The translations under genes and the position numbers were made by a program. From the IMG/VR virus record IMGVR_UViG_3300035663_000133, positions 1 through 20,547 of that record: DNA of 20,547 bases; one strand, given 5' to 3'. The notes below the pieces were generated by a model. That model searched no databases. It was not told where the DNA came from and saw only the letters and a program-made list of their open reading frames with translations. Every line of letters starts with the position of its first letter. Positions within the stretch are counted from its first letter, which is position 1. Of this stretch, positions 1 through 5,848 are shown one piece after another. Source of the DNA: a virus.

Positions 1-294
1 CATTGCTTCCGGTCCACTACGAATAGGAACACCATCCCTAAACTGGTAGCGATCAGAAGCAATGTCAGAGAGTTCGTTGATAACTGTATCTAGTGGAAGT
101 CCGTGAGTAAGTGCGAAGGTTAGCATTCGTGAGAACGCATTGCACCATGCAGCTACAGAACTTCCACTCTTACCAATGATGATATCGACGCGGTTGATCT
201 TTGCATTCTCACCTTCCGTAATGCAGATGGTTGCATCTCCATCTGGAGTTGGAAGAGAGAACGTAAAGTTCTCATAACCAATGTCGCTCCTCAT
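1..294 (-). CDS. TSCPD-domain protein (partial, C-terminus beyond window)
   Basis: The first 98 residues are visible; the reading frame is open at base 1. They match the TSCPD domain pattern, known from the C-terminus of B12-dependent (class II, NrdJ-type) ribonucleotide reductases and from stand-alone phage proteins. Visible hallmarks are a short beta region, then IIIGKSGSSVAAWCNAFSR (about residues 38-56), a helix with LTHGLPLDTVINELSDI, and the closing IRSGPEAM. The exact role of stand-alone TSCPD proteins is not established; a link to nucleotide metabolism is inference. The ATG at 294 is the first usable start after the neighbouring stop. A 7-bp inverted repeat (GAGTAAT/ATTACTC) covers the junction with the upstream gene, and no good ribosome-binding site is visible, so translation may be coupled to that gene. 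It is last in the operon driven from 1163-1191. Confidence 0.75.
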   Translation of the reverse strand, partial: MRSDIGYENFTFSLPTPDGDATICITEGENAKINRVDIIIGKSGSSVAAWCNAFSRMLTFALTHGLPLDTVINELSDIASDRYQFRDGVPIRSGPEAM

Positions 295-310
295 TGGAGT
301 AATAGAATTA

Positions 311-637
311 TTACTCGTCGTCATCGTCGTCATCTTCGATCTTTAGAACAGTATCGTCATCATCGTCACTATCTCGATCCGACAATACATCTTCGATGTC
401 CAAGTCAGAGGAGATATCATCCTCATCCTCTTGTGTTGGATCATAGTTGCGGAGAATGATTGCGTTCTTCAACCGCTCCACTTCTTTCTCGATTGTGTTA
501 GACACTTGGAATCCAGAGAGCGTAAGCTCTTCGTCGAGAAAGGTTAGAATGTTTAGTGCAGGTGCAATGATGCTTGGAGAAAGTCCTTTGTCTCCAAGAT
601 GGATACCAACGAGAAGGCGGATATCAGATAGGATCAT
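311..637 (-). CDS. Acidic hypothetical phage protein
   Basis: A 108-aa protein that I do not recognise. The first 60 residues are mixed helical sequence without Cys, a signal peptide or a membrane segment. From about residue 68 the chain is extremely acidic, with two Asp runs near the end and a DDDDDDE terminus. Such tails occur in DNA mimics, in single-strand-binding-type proteins with acidic protein-docking ends, and in small adaptor proteins; nothing here decides between them. It lies 26 bases after the glycosylase-family gene and 16 bases before the TSCPD gene, so the three are probably co-transcribed. The ribosome-binding site is weak (GAG, 9 bases before ATG). Confidence 0.7.
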   Translation of the reverse strand: MILSDIRLLVGIHLGDKGLSPSIIAPALNILTFLDEELTLSGFQVSNTIEKEVERLKNAIILRNYDPTQEDEDDISSDLDIEDVLSDRDSDDDDDTVLKIEDDDDDDE

Positions 638-663
638 ACATAACTCAGAAGAAAGGTGAGAAG

Positions 664-1131
664 TTATTCCGGCCAGTAGTATCCATACTTAACTGGAACC
701 TCCGGAAATTGTGGACCATAGTGTGCATCATCTTTAAAGCGCAACGATGAACGATGAGAAAAGATGATAGCATCGAACTGCTTCACGTTTGATATCCACG
801 TGGGATAGCACAGCGGACCAGACAATACTGCAATGTCAGTGAAGTATGAAAGAAGAGAATCAGAGAAGCCTCTACTGATCCACTCTTTACACATGGCTGC
901 ACCGTACAGCGCCAACATATTATCACATCCTCGCCACATCCTCGCGGCAGGATGATTCTTCCACGCAAGATTAAGCGGAGAAGACAGGGGCGTAAACTTT
1001 GTCTTGTAGAGCGAGATCTTTTGATTTGTTTGTAGAATTTGTTTGCATTCCACTCTCTGCTTACCTAATCGTTTGTTGTCTAGTGATTGTGCAGTGAGTT
1101 TGAAACTTGTGTGTGTTAGGAATGTTTGCAT
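664..1131 (-). CDS. Pyrimidine dimer DNA glycosylase family protein
   Basis: A 155-aa protein of the phage-type pyrimidine-dimer glycosylase / endonuclease V-like family. The family pattern is visible: MQTFL at the N-terminus, SLDNKRLGKQRVECKQIL (residues 16-33), WKNHPAARMWRG near residue 57, the long helix LALYGAAMCKEWISRG, then SHRSSLRFKDDAHYG and the closing KYGYYWPE. Members are expected to excise UV photodimers from DNA; whether this one is active cannot be told. The frame is open upstream to 1239, but the ATG at 1131 is preferred because family similarity starts there and because the promoter at 1163-1191 would start the transcript near 1156, leaving a leader of about 25 bases. A start at 1239 would lie upstream of the promoter. 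No strong Shine-Dalgarno sequence is visible. Confidence 0.75.
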   Translation of the reverse strand: MQTFLTHTSFKLTAQSLDNKRLGKQRVECKQILQTNQKISLYKTKFTPLSSPLNLAWKNHPAARMWRGCDNMLALYGAAMCKEWISRGFSDSLLSYFTDIAVLSGPLCYPTWISNVKQFDAIIFSHRSSLRFKDDAHYGPQFPEVPVKYGYYWPE

Positions 1132-1162
1132 AAATGAAATGGGTTGAGGTCGCCATGAGTGT

Positions 1163-1191
1163 AGTATAATGGGGAGAGCAGGAAAAGTCAA
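1163..1191 (-). promoter_or_regulatory. Sigma70-type promoter P1
   Basis: On the minus strand, TTGACT (1191-1186) and TATACT (1168-1163) are separated by exactly 17 bases. It would start RNA near 1156 and serve the glycosylase, acidic and TSCPD genes. Both hexamers and the spacing are identical to those of P2 (4944-4972). A run of C (CCCCCC) precedes the -35 box, as CCCC does in P2. Confidence 0.8.
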
Positions 1192-1244
1192 GGGGGGTTG
1201 ACAAGCCCGCACCCTTGACAGTCCCTTCCGCTCATCCATACAGA

Positions 1245-1448
1245 TTAATCATCTCCATCATCATGTAGAATTTCATCTCCCCATCTCTTGTGCCACTTCC
1301 GCATATCTTCGAGAGTTGTGCATAGAACTGGAGGGAATACAATGCACCAGCCAAATCGAACTCCCCAGAAATTTTCTATTACGAGTTTGTTCTGCCTGTC
1401 ATAATAGGCAAGAAAAACGGTCTCCGAACTTGTGATTGCTAAGATCAT
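1245..1448 (-). CDS. Hypothetical 67-aa phage protein
   Basis: A small protein of unknown function. It has a beta-like first half (MILAITSSETVFLAYYD, then KLVIENFWGVRFGWCIVFPP), a short Trp-rich helix (RKWHKRWGDE) and an acidic end. There is no signal peptide and only two separated cysteines. The start is supported by GAGG eight bases before the ATG. It begins 5 bases after the helicase stop codon, so it is very probably translated from the helicase operon. The first half is hydrophobic but is broken by charged residues, so a membrane segment is unlikely. Confidence 0.65.
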   Translation of the reverse strand: MILAITSSETVFLAYYDRQNKLVIENFWGVRFGWCIVFPPVLCTTLEDMRKWHKRWGDEILHDDGDD

Positions 1449-1453
1449 CTTGT

Positions 1454-3280
1454 CTACCTCGAATTCTTGAGTGCTTGAATAAGTTCTGACAACATACCCT
1501 GCTGCTCTTCTGCATATCCTTGTGTGCCGTCGATAGACTGCTCGAAGATCTTAGCTTTACGCATAAGAATTCCTACGATCAGTGCATCTACTGTCTTCTC
1601 AATCTCCATCCACACTGACGTTGCACCGTGAACATCAATCAAGCGGCCATAGCATCTTGCCTCTGCTTGGTTGATATCTTTCATCGTCCACGGTAGATCA
1701 TTGAAGAGAACTGTAGATGCAGAAGTCAAGTTCAATCCTTCTTGTCCAGTTGCAACCGTGAGAACTAGGACTCGCGTATCGGGATTGGTATTGAAGTCAT
1801 CTACATATGCCATGCGCGTAGCATTATCGACGCCACCATGAATAACATTGCAGCCAATCTCCACTGCAATCTGCTTGGCGGGAAGAGTGAAGTTGGAGAA
1901 CACTAGAATCTTCTCTTCGGTTTGTTCTAAGAAGTTCTGAATGTACTCTACTGACTCGTCTGCTTTCGCATCGGCCACAATCTGACGCAAGCGATTGAGT
2001 TGAACGAGTGTGTTCTGAATATCCATCTCGTTACCGTCAATCGTTTGATAAACCATTTCAAGCGCAGACTCGTACCGTTCGCGATGTAGTGGCGAGAGCG
2101 ATATGGAATGCGTGATGCGCGAGATGGGAGGAAGTTCTGTGAGAACATCTTTCTTGGCCCGGCGAAACATGTACGGGAGTAATGCGCGCTGAAGTTCTTT
2201 GGGATTCTTGGGCGCACCGTTGCCGTTGTCATACGTATTGAGGAATGATTGTTCGGAAGGGAATGTATCTGGTGCGATCCAATACAACAGGGGAAACAAT
2301 TCCTTGAGGCGATTGACTAGTGGTGTACCAGTCAGAGGAATCTTACGAGGAACATTCATGCGAAGAATAGCTTTGGTGCGCTTCGCGCTCATGTTCTTGA
2401 ATGAATGTGCTTCGTCTGCAATGATACAGTCTAGAAACTTTGCAGACGCTACTGCATTGATGAGATCAGCCCAAGGATAGTTGACTACATCTTTGCCAGC
2501 TTTCTCGTTAGATACTTCTGTACCGATTACTTCATAGTTGAGGATGAAGTATTGAAACTCTTTGTTGAAGAATGCTTGCATCGTGGTGTGATCTGGAATG
2601 CGTCCACCTAATACTACTGGGCGCTTGCCAGTGAGCTTGCGTATCTCACGATCTAGATTAGGAACGAGAGATGACTTCGTGAAGAAGATGGTACGATAGT
2701 TATTATCTTCGCAGAACTTGAGAGAGACGGCAGTCTTCCCTAGTCCCATGTCCAAGGCGAGAATCTTGTTATCAGTATTGTAGTTAAGATAACGGAAAGC
2801 TGCTGCTTGGAAGGGACGCAGTGTGATAGGTCCCAATTCGTGATTGATTTCTGGTGCGTCGTTTGCTGTGGCGAAATCAAACGCAAGCCGATCACGTTCG
2901 AGAGTCTTGGTAATGTAGTGCGATGTCTCATCGTCAATGGTGTAGTTGAGATGCTTGTACTCTTCTGTGAGAATACGATAAAGACTAGGAGATTCTTCTA
3001 GTGGAATCGTGAAGCCTCCACCATCTACGAATCGGTAATCGTTAAAGCGATACGGAGGGAAATAGATTCCCTTGTTAGTTGAAACAACTACACGAGTCGG
3101 TCCCATCTTACGCACATCGAGATCAATGCGCTTGATTTCGGGCGGCTTGATATTCTCGGGCAGAGATATGTGATCTGGCTGCACCTTGCGTACGCACAAC
3201 TCACACAACTCCCCATACAGTTCTACTTCTTTATCTGTTTGTGGAACTGTGCAGCGACGGCAACTAAATTTCGGGGGCAT
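1454..3280 (-). CDS. SNF2-family (superfamily 2) DNA helicase/ATPase with N-terminal zinc ribbon
   Basis: A 608-aa SF2 ATPase of the SNF2/RapA group, of the kind found in phage replication regions; such enzymes move on duplex DNA using ATP. Motifs in order: a four-Cys zinc-ribbon-like segment (C7, C10, C26, C29), a Q-like LRPFQ near 154-158, Walker A DMGLGKT (177-183), motif II DEAH (289-292), motif III TGTP (317-320), and in the second RecA domain ILVFSNF (458-464), TGQEGLNL (511-518) and motif VI QAEARCYGR (538-546). All ATPase motifs are intact, so the enzyme is probably active. The GR ending of motif VI, one residue longer than the RxxR of eukaryotic SNF2, resembles other phage members as I recall them. 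The ATG at 3280 lies 4 bases after the upstream stop. The ribosome-binding site is weak (AGAG), suggesting coupling. Its job in this phage is inferred to be replication or recombination. Confidence 0.92.
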   Translation of the reverse strand: MPPKFSCRRCTVPQTDKEVELYGELCELCVRKVQPDHISLPENIKPPEIKRIDLDVRKMGPTRVVVSTNKGIYFPPYRFNDYRFVDGGGFTIPLEESPSLYRILTEEYKHLNYTIDDETSHYITKTLERDRLAFDFATANDAPEINHELGPITLRPFQAAAFRYLNYNTDNKILALDMGLGKTAVSLKFCEDNNYRTIFFTKSSLVPNLDREIRKLTGKRPVVLGGRIPDHTTMQAFFNKEFQYFILNYEVIGTEVSNEKAGKDVVNYPWADLINAVASAKFLDCIIADEAHSFKNMSAKRTKAILRMNVPRKIPLTGTPLVNRLKELFPLLYWIAPDTFPSEQSFLNTYDNGNGAPKNPKELQRALLPYMFRRAKKDVLTELPPISRITHSISLSPLHRERYESALEMVYQTIDGNEMDIQNTLVQLNRLRQIVADAKADESVEYIQNFLEQTEEKILVFSNFTLPAKQIAVEIGCNVIHGGVDNATRMAYVDDFNTNPDTRVLVLTVATGQEGLNLTSASTVLFNDLPWTMKDINQAEARCYGRLIDVHGATSVWMEIEKTVDALIVGILMRKAKIFEQSIDGTQGYAEEQQGMLSELIQALKNSR

Positions 3281-3284
3281 TACT

Positions 3285-4025
3285 TTAGTTCTCTGATTGG
3301 GTTGGAAGAAGATGTGTGGAAGTATTACGATACTCTAAGTGAGTGTGTAACGAACCTGATTCATTAGATGAGATTGTGTATGAAGATGGTTCTTCTGTGC
3401 CGCGAGCGTTGACTTGCTGAGAACGTGAGGATTCTAACAAGTCTACAAGTTCTTCTGTCTCTGTATCTTGTAGCATAAGAATAGACAGAGCGTGTTTGAG
3501 TGCATACACTTGCGGCTCAAGCGGCAGAGATGCAAACAATTCGGTAGTAAGTGTGCGTCCGCTCAATCTATCTGTGAGCGTAATCGAACCAGACATCTTG
3601 AAGTAGCGATCATCGAGTGCATTATATCCATAGGACATAACGGTACGACGCAGACGCTTGCGTTCTTTCGTAATAGCGTATGCAAGATCACCAGTAACTA
3701 GAGCTGATCCAGTCTTGGACAGAAGCGTTGCAAGTTTGATAGCTTTGTTAGCTGCGAATCGAAACTTTGCAATGCGCGGCTTATCTGTCTTGTCAAGAGA
3801 TACGAACTCGTAACCGTTGACAAAGATAACCGCTTCGTCACATCCAGTACGCTGGATATGAAATAGATCTACGTCCTGCAAACGAAACGAGATAAGAGTC
3901 TTCCAGTTAGTAGGAAGATCAGAGTCGTGAGCAAACGTTTGGAGAACTGTGTGTGCCGTAGATGACAGAGTATCTACGAGTAAAGATAACTGCTCTGGCG
4001 GTATAGAACTTAGATTGATTGTCAT
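3285..4025 (-). CDS. Hypothetical 246-aa phage protein upstream of helicase
   Basis: I do not recognise the family. The protein starts with a helical region, has a central beta-rich part (CDEAVIFVNGYEFVSL, then KFRFAANKAIKLATLLSKTG), a basic patch KERKRLRR near residue 120, a second helical part, and a Ser/Thr/Glu-rich tail of about 40 residues that is probably disordered. There is no Cys-cluster, signal peptide or membrane segment. The frame is open to 4085, but that extension enters a long RNA hairpin (4072-4145). The ATG at 4025 is preferred; it has only a purine-rich GAGAGAAA stretch upstream. The stop is 4 bases before the helicase, which suggests a joint role in DNA replication or repair (inference only). 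Confidence 0.75.
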   Translation of the reverse strand: MTINLSSIPPEQLSLLVDTLSSTAHTVLQTFAHDSDLPTNWKTLISFRLQDVDLFHIQRTGCDEAVIFVNGYEFVSLDKTDKPRIAKFRFAANKAIKLATLLSKTGSALVTGDLAYAITKERKRLRRTVMSYGYNALDDRYFKMSGSITLTDRLSGRTLTTELFASLPLEPQVYALKHALSILMLQDTETEELVDLLESSRSQQVNARGTEEPSSYTISSNESGSLHTHLEYRNTSTHLLPTQSEN

Positions 4026-4071
4026 GCTTGGTTTCTCTCGGTTTTGAAAAAAAGATGAGATGAAATAATAC

Positions 4072-4145
4072 AGCAATGGCTGCACAGATTAAACTTTACA
4101 CGTCGCTGTGGGAGAGTGTACAGTCTAAAATGTGCAGCCATTGCT
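4072..4145 (-). promoter_or_regulatory. Long intercistronic RNA hairpin
   Basis: A perfect 14-bp inverted repeat (4072-4085 with 4132-4145; AGCAATGGCTGCAC) flanks a second, inner pairing: TTAGACT with AGTTTAA (one G-U), one mismatch, then TACAC with GTGTA around a 14-base loop. The result is a 74-base stem-loop of about 26 pairs between the 177-aa gene and the 246-aa gene. It has no U-tract, so it is not a classical terminator. It could be an endonuclease entry site, an mRNA-stabilising element, or (in DNA) a protein-binding palindrome. A smaller stem, CGCTAA/TTAGCG, overlaps the 177-aa stop codon just upstream. Confidence 0.7.
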
Positions 4146-4157
4146 TCGCTAAAATGA

Positions 4158-4691
4158 TTAGCGGTTGATACCCAGCTGTGCCATGATCGCACGAACCAGC
4201 GCATCGGGATCGTTCTTCAACGATTCGGCGAGTTCGGTGATCTTCTCCAGCTTCATCTTCGCACCCTCACGAGTACCGCGCTCCTGCTCGGCGAAGATGT
4301 TAACTTCCGTAGCAGCATCGCGCATGAAATCAGCGAGATCAGACGGGAGAACCTTCGCATCAGTCACGCGAGAACGAACGATGCGGACAGTCTCGTTACG
4401 TTCTGCGGTATTAATGAGATCGAGAACGACAGCCTCGAAACGATCAGCCGTGATTCCGCTGGATTCAGCGGCAGACTTCGCATCGGCGAGCGAAAGATAT
4501 TCACGAACGAGAATCGCTGCGGGAGAAATCTTGATAACGGGAACGTCCTTCGCGCTTTCGCCCTTGCCATACTTCGTGGACGGGAGATGCGGATAATCAG
4601 ACGCCTTGAGATTGTTAGCAGCGAACTCGAAATACTTCGCTTCGCCCTTCGCAGTCTCAGCCTTGCCAGATGCAACCAAAGTGAACGACAT
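4158..4691 (-). CDS. Hypothetical 177-aa phage protein, probably highly expressed
   Basis: The family is not recognised. The sequence is Ala-, Lys- and Glu-rich: a mixed N-terminal part (YFEFAANNLKASDYPHL), a beta strand VPVIKISPAAILVREY near 50-65, and a mostly helical second half with charged helices that could form a coiled coil (EQERGTREGAKMKLEKITELAESL). It has no Cys and no membrane segment. Its base composition is more GC-rich than that of its neighbours. It has the most elaborate control in the window: promoter P2, a 14-bp stem-loop, a tRNA-like element and a 10-bp stem-loop all lie in its leader. The start ATG has GTGAGG seven bases upstream. This arrangement suggests an abundant early protein, such as a DNA-binding or scaffold protein, but that is inference. 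Confidence 0.8.
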   Translation of the reverse strand: MSFTLVASGKAETAKGEAKYFEFAANNLKASDYPHLPSTKYGKGESAKDVPVIKISPAAILVREYLSLADAKSAAESSGITADRFEAVVLDLINTAERNETVRIVRSRVTDAKVLPSDLADFMRDAATEVNIFAEQERGTREGAKMKLEKITELAESLKNDPDALVRAIMAQLGINR

Positions 4692-4725
4692 GATGTAGCC
4701 TCACAAATAAAGTGAGTTAATAAGT

Positions 4726-4751
4726 ATTCTATAACGGAAGTGTTATAGAAT
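4726..4751. repeat. 10-bp perfect inverted repeat in 177-aa gene leader
   Basis: ATTCTATAAC (4726-4735) and GTTATAGAAT (4742-4751) are perfect inverted copies around 6 bases. In RNA this is a stem-loop 22 bases before the ribosome-binding site of the 177-aa gene; in DNA it could be an operator. It lies between the tRNA-like element and the start codon. Confidence 0.7.
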
Positions 4752-4782
4752 TATCCATCATCCGGTTTAGGAATGAATGGAA

Positions 4783-4866
4783 TGCCTCACTAGGGAATCG
4801 AACCCTACAAACTCGCAGACGAAAACCGGAGAAGAAACGTCGCGTAGGTTTGGCCAGTCGTGAGGC
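4783..4866 (-). ncRNA. tRNA-like element 1 (no anticodon arm; tmRNA-TLD-like fold)
   Basis: The minus-strand RNA of 84 bases has a 7-bp acceptor-like stem GCCTCAC (4866-4860) with GTGAGGC (4790-4784), a one-base A discriminator, and a 5-bp T-stem TAGGG/CCCTA closing the 7-base loop TTCGATT, which fits the tRNA T-loop consensus. Between them are GACTGGC (D-loop-like, with GG) and one long hairpin: CAAAC/GTTTG, then CGCGACG with CGTC-T-GCG (one bulged T), around the 16-base loop at 4822-4837. No 5-7-5 anticodon arm or D-stem can be drawn, and base 8 is not U, so it is not a normal tRNA. The layout resembles the tRNA-like domain of tmRNA. No CCA is encoded. It lies in the leader of the 177-aa gene. 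Confidence 0.6.
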
Positions 4867-4868
4867 GT

Positions 4869-4924
4869 ACAAAACAAAATAACATCGCACACATATAAAG
4901 TGTTAAGAGATTATTTTGTTTTGT
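4869..4924 (-). promoter_or_regulatory. 14-bp stem-loop 5' of tRNA-like element 1
   Basis: ACAAAACAAAATAA (4869-4882) and TTATTTTGTTTTGT (4911-4924) are perfect inverted copies around 28 bases, which themselves hold ACAC/GTGT. In the RNA from P2 the stem ends 2 bases before the acceptor stem of the tRNA-like element. The outer stem is A/T-only except for two C/G pairs. It could present the tRNA-like element to a nuclease or protect the 5' end of the transcript. Confidence 0.65.
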
Positions 4925-4933
4925 GGTGCTGCC

Positions 4934-5113
4934 CTATGAATACAGTATAGCGGGTAGGGGTCCGAAAGTCAAGGGGTTCGGGGGAGCTGGTGAGCTGGAC
5001 AGTAGGGCAGCCAGAGCGAAGGTAGCTGGAAGTACTTGACAGAGGGCGACGCCCTCAAGGTACTGTACAACCATAACTTCTGTAGAACTGTAACTATTGA
5101 GGATAGCTTTCAT
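4934..5113 (-). CDS. Possible 59-aa ORF overlapping promoter P2 (doubtful)
   Basis: An ATG that overlaps the stop of the zinc-ribbon gene (ATGA) opens 59 codons. The first 25 residues (MKAILNSYSSTEVMVVQYLE and on) look protein-like; the rest is Pro/Ala/Leu-rich and is read through the promoter P2, ending 8 bases beyond its -10 box. The tight junction favours a real gene. The composition of the second half and the lack of a good ribosome-binding site argue against it. The function is unknown. Confidence 0.3.
   Translation of the reverse strand: MKAILNSYSSTEVMVVQYLEGVALCQVLPATFALAALLSSSPAPPNPLTFGPLPAILYS
4944..4972 (-). promoter_or_regulatory. Sigma70-type promoter P2
   Basis: On the minus strand, TTGACT (4972-4967) and TATACT (4949-4944) are separated by 17 bases. 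RNA would begin near 4937, run through the 14-bp stem-loop and tRNA-like element 1, and reach the 177-aa gene after about 245 bases of leader. It has the same boxes and spacing as P1. Confidence 0.8.
5031..5064. repeat. GC-rich stem-loop after the small-gene operon
   Basis: GAGGGC (5042-5047) pairs with GCCCTC (5051-5056) around GAC, extended by AGTAC/GTACT and TT/AA with a bulged G and an unpaired GACA. It lies about 50 bases past the stop of the 75-aa gene, where leftward transcripts could end, but no U-tract follows on either strand, so a Rho-independent terminator is not proven. Confidence 0.4.
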
Positions 5114-5337
5114 TCTACGATCTCATCTTCTGAAAGTTCGAACATCTTGTCGTAGCAATCTCCGCAAATGCCAGAGATTAAAAGCTCACGGAGATCGAGA
5201 GAAAGATACGGGAATGCATTCTGGATGCGCGTTCCATGTCTCCACTTAACGTAGTCGATCTCTTCTACAACGATATCGTGGAAGGTTCCACATCCGCCGC
5301 AGTTGCGAGATAAATCTTTTGGCTCGCGAAAGATCAT
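5110..5337 (-). CDS. Small putative zinc-ribbon protein (75 aa)
   Basis: A 75-aa protein with two CxxC pairs: CGGC at residues 13-16 and CGDC at about 58-61. They are probably the four ligands of one zinc site. Between them is a polar region with KWRHGTRIQNAF; the C-terminus is acidic (ELSEDEIVE). Such small zinc-ribbon proteins are common in phage early regions and often bind nucleic acid or host proteins, but no exact family is recognised. The start is well supported by GGAG nine bases before ATG. It starts 1 base after the stop of the 89-aa gene, so it is part of the same operon. Confidence 0.75.
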   Translation of the reverse strand: MIFREPKDLSRNCGGCGTFHDIVVEEIDYVKWRHGTRIQNAFPYLSLDLRELLISGICGDCYDKMFELSEDEIVE

Positions 5338-5338
5338 G

Positions 5339-5608
5339 TTAGTTTTCTCCTACGCGTAAACGCGATTGAAGGTGATCGACCAATCCAACCAGTGCATCGT
5401 GAGGAAGCTCCCACCTATCTTCTACAAGATAGATGTGGCAAAATGCGTCGACAGCATGATCGAATACATCGCGCAGAATCTCGCCATGAGAATCTGGTTT
5501 GTGCGGTGCGTCTACAACCATTTCGGCTTGATACTTCGCTACTTTCCCTGAATCGGGAAAGAACCAAACGCGGCCGTGCGGACTTTGTTCGATCAGAATC
5601 TTTGTCAC
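5339..5608 (-). CDS. Hypothetical 89-aa phage protein
   Basis: The function is unknown. It starts at GTG 5608, which overlaps the TGA of the preceding 77-aa gene (GTGA), so translation is probably coupled. Its middle shares a layout with that neighbour: both begin with a short beta segment, hold a DSG or EDSRG turn, then an aspartate/alanine-containing helix, and end in a segment with LPHDALVGLVDHLQSRL, compared with LPVEAMVTLLNHYHEIAL in the 77-aa protein. The two may therefore be distant paralogues by tandem duplication. There are no Cys pairs and no membrane segment. Confidence 0.7.
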   Translation of the reverse strand: MTKILIEQSPHGRVWFFPDSGKVAKYQAEMVVDAPHKPDSHGEILRDVFDHAVDAFCHIYLVEDRWELPHDALVGLVDHLQSRLRVGEN

Positions 5609-5838
5609 AGTGCGATCTCGTGATAATGGTTGAGAAGGGTAACCATTGCTTCGACGGGAAGTTCATCCACATCTCCCACGCAATAAAGCGCGCACATCGC
5701 CCACTTTGCAAAATGGTAGGGATAAGGTTCGATGTCAAATCCACGCGAATCTTCCAATATGTAATTCTTTCCATCTTCGCCAAACGGAAGATGGTACAAC
5801 TTGGAGTTTTTGTGTTCAGCTACGAGCTTCTTCACCAT
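5605..5838 (-). CDS. Hypothetical 77-aa phage protein
   Basis: The function is unknown. The ATG at 5838 is chosen because GAGG lies 8 bases upstream and overlaps the stop of the 44-aa gene. The frame is open to 5880, but that start lies inside the preceding gene and has no ribosome-binding site. The sequence is beta-like at first (KLYHLPFGEDGKNYILEDSRG), then AKWAMCALYCVGDVDELPVEAMVTLL, similar in layout to the next gene's product (LPxxAxVxLLxHxxxxxL ending), suggesting an old duplication. There is no membrane segment. Confidence 0.7.
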   Translation of the reverse strand: MVKKLVAEHKNSKLYHLPFGEDGKNYILEDSRGFDIEPYPYHFAKWAMCALYCVGDVDELPVEAMVTLLNHYHEIAL

Positions 5839-5848
5839 GTTATTATCC

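Noticed and set aside
1132-1239. Longer N-terminus for the glycosylase-family gene
   Set aside because: It covers promoter P1 and adds residues unlike the family; similarity begins at the ATG at 1131.
3575-3600. Further tRNA-like T-loop (ATCGAAC) in the 246-aa gene
   Set aside because: The flanking bases do not pair; it is a chance heptamer within coding sequence.
4783-4866. Annotating this as a normal long-variable-arm tRNA (length 84 fits Leu/Ser)
   Set aside because: No 5-bp/7-base anticodon arm and no D-stem can be drawn, and base 8 is G instead of U. The long hairpin has a 16-base loop.
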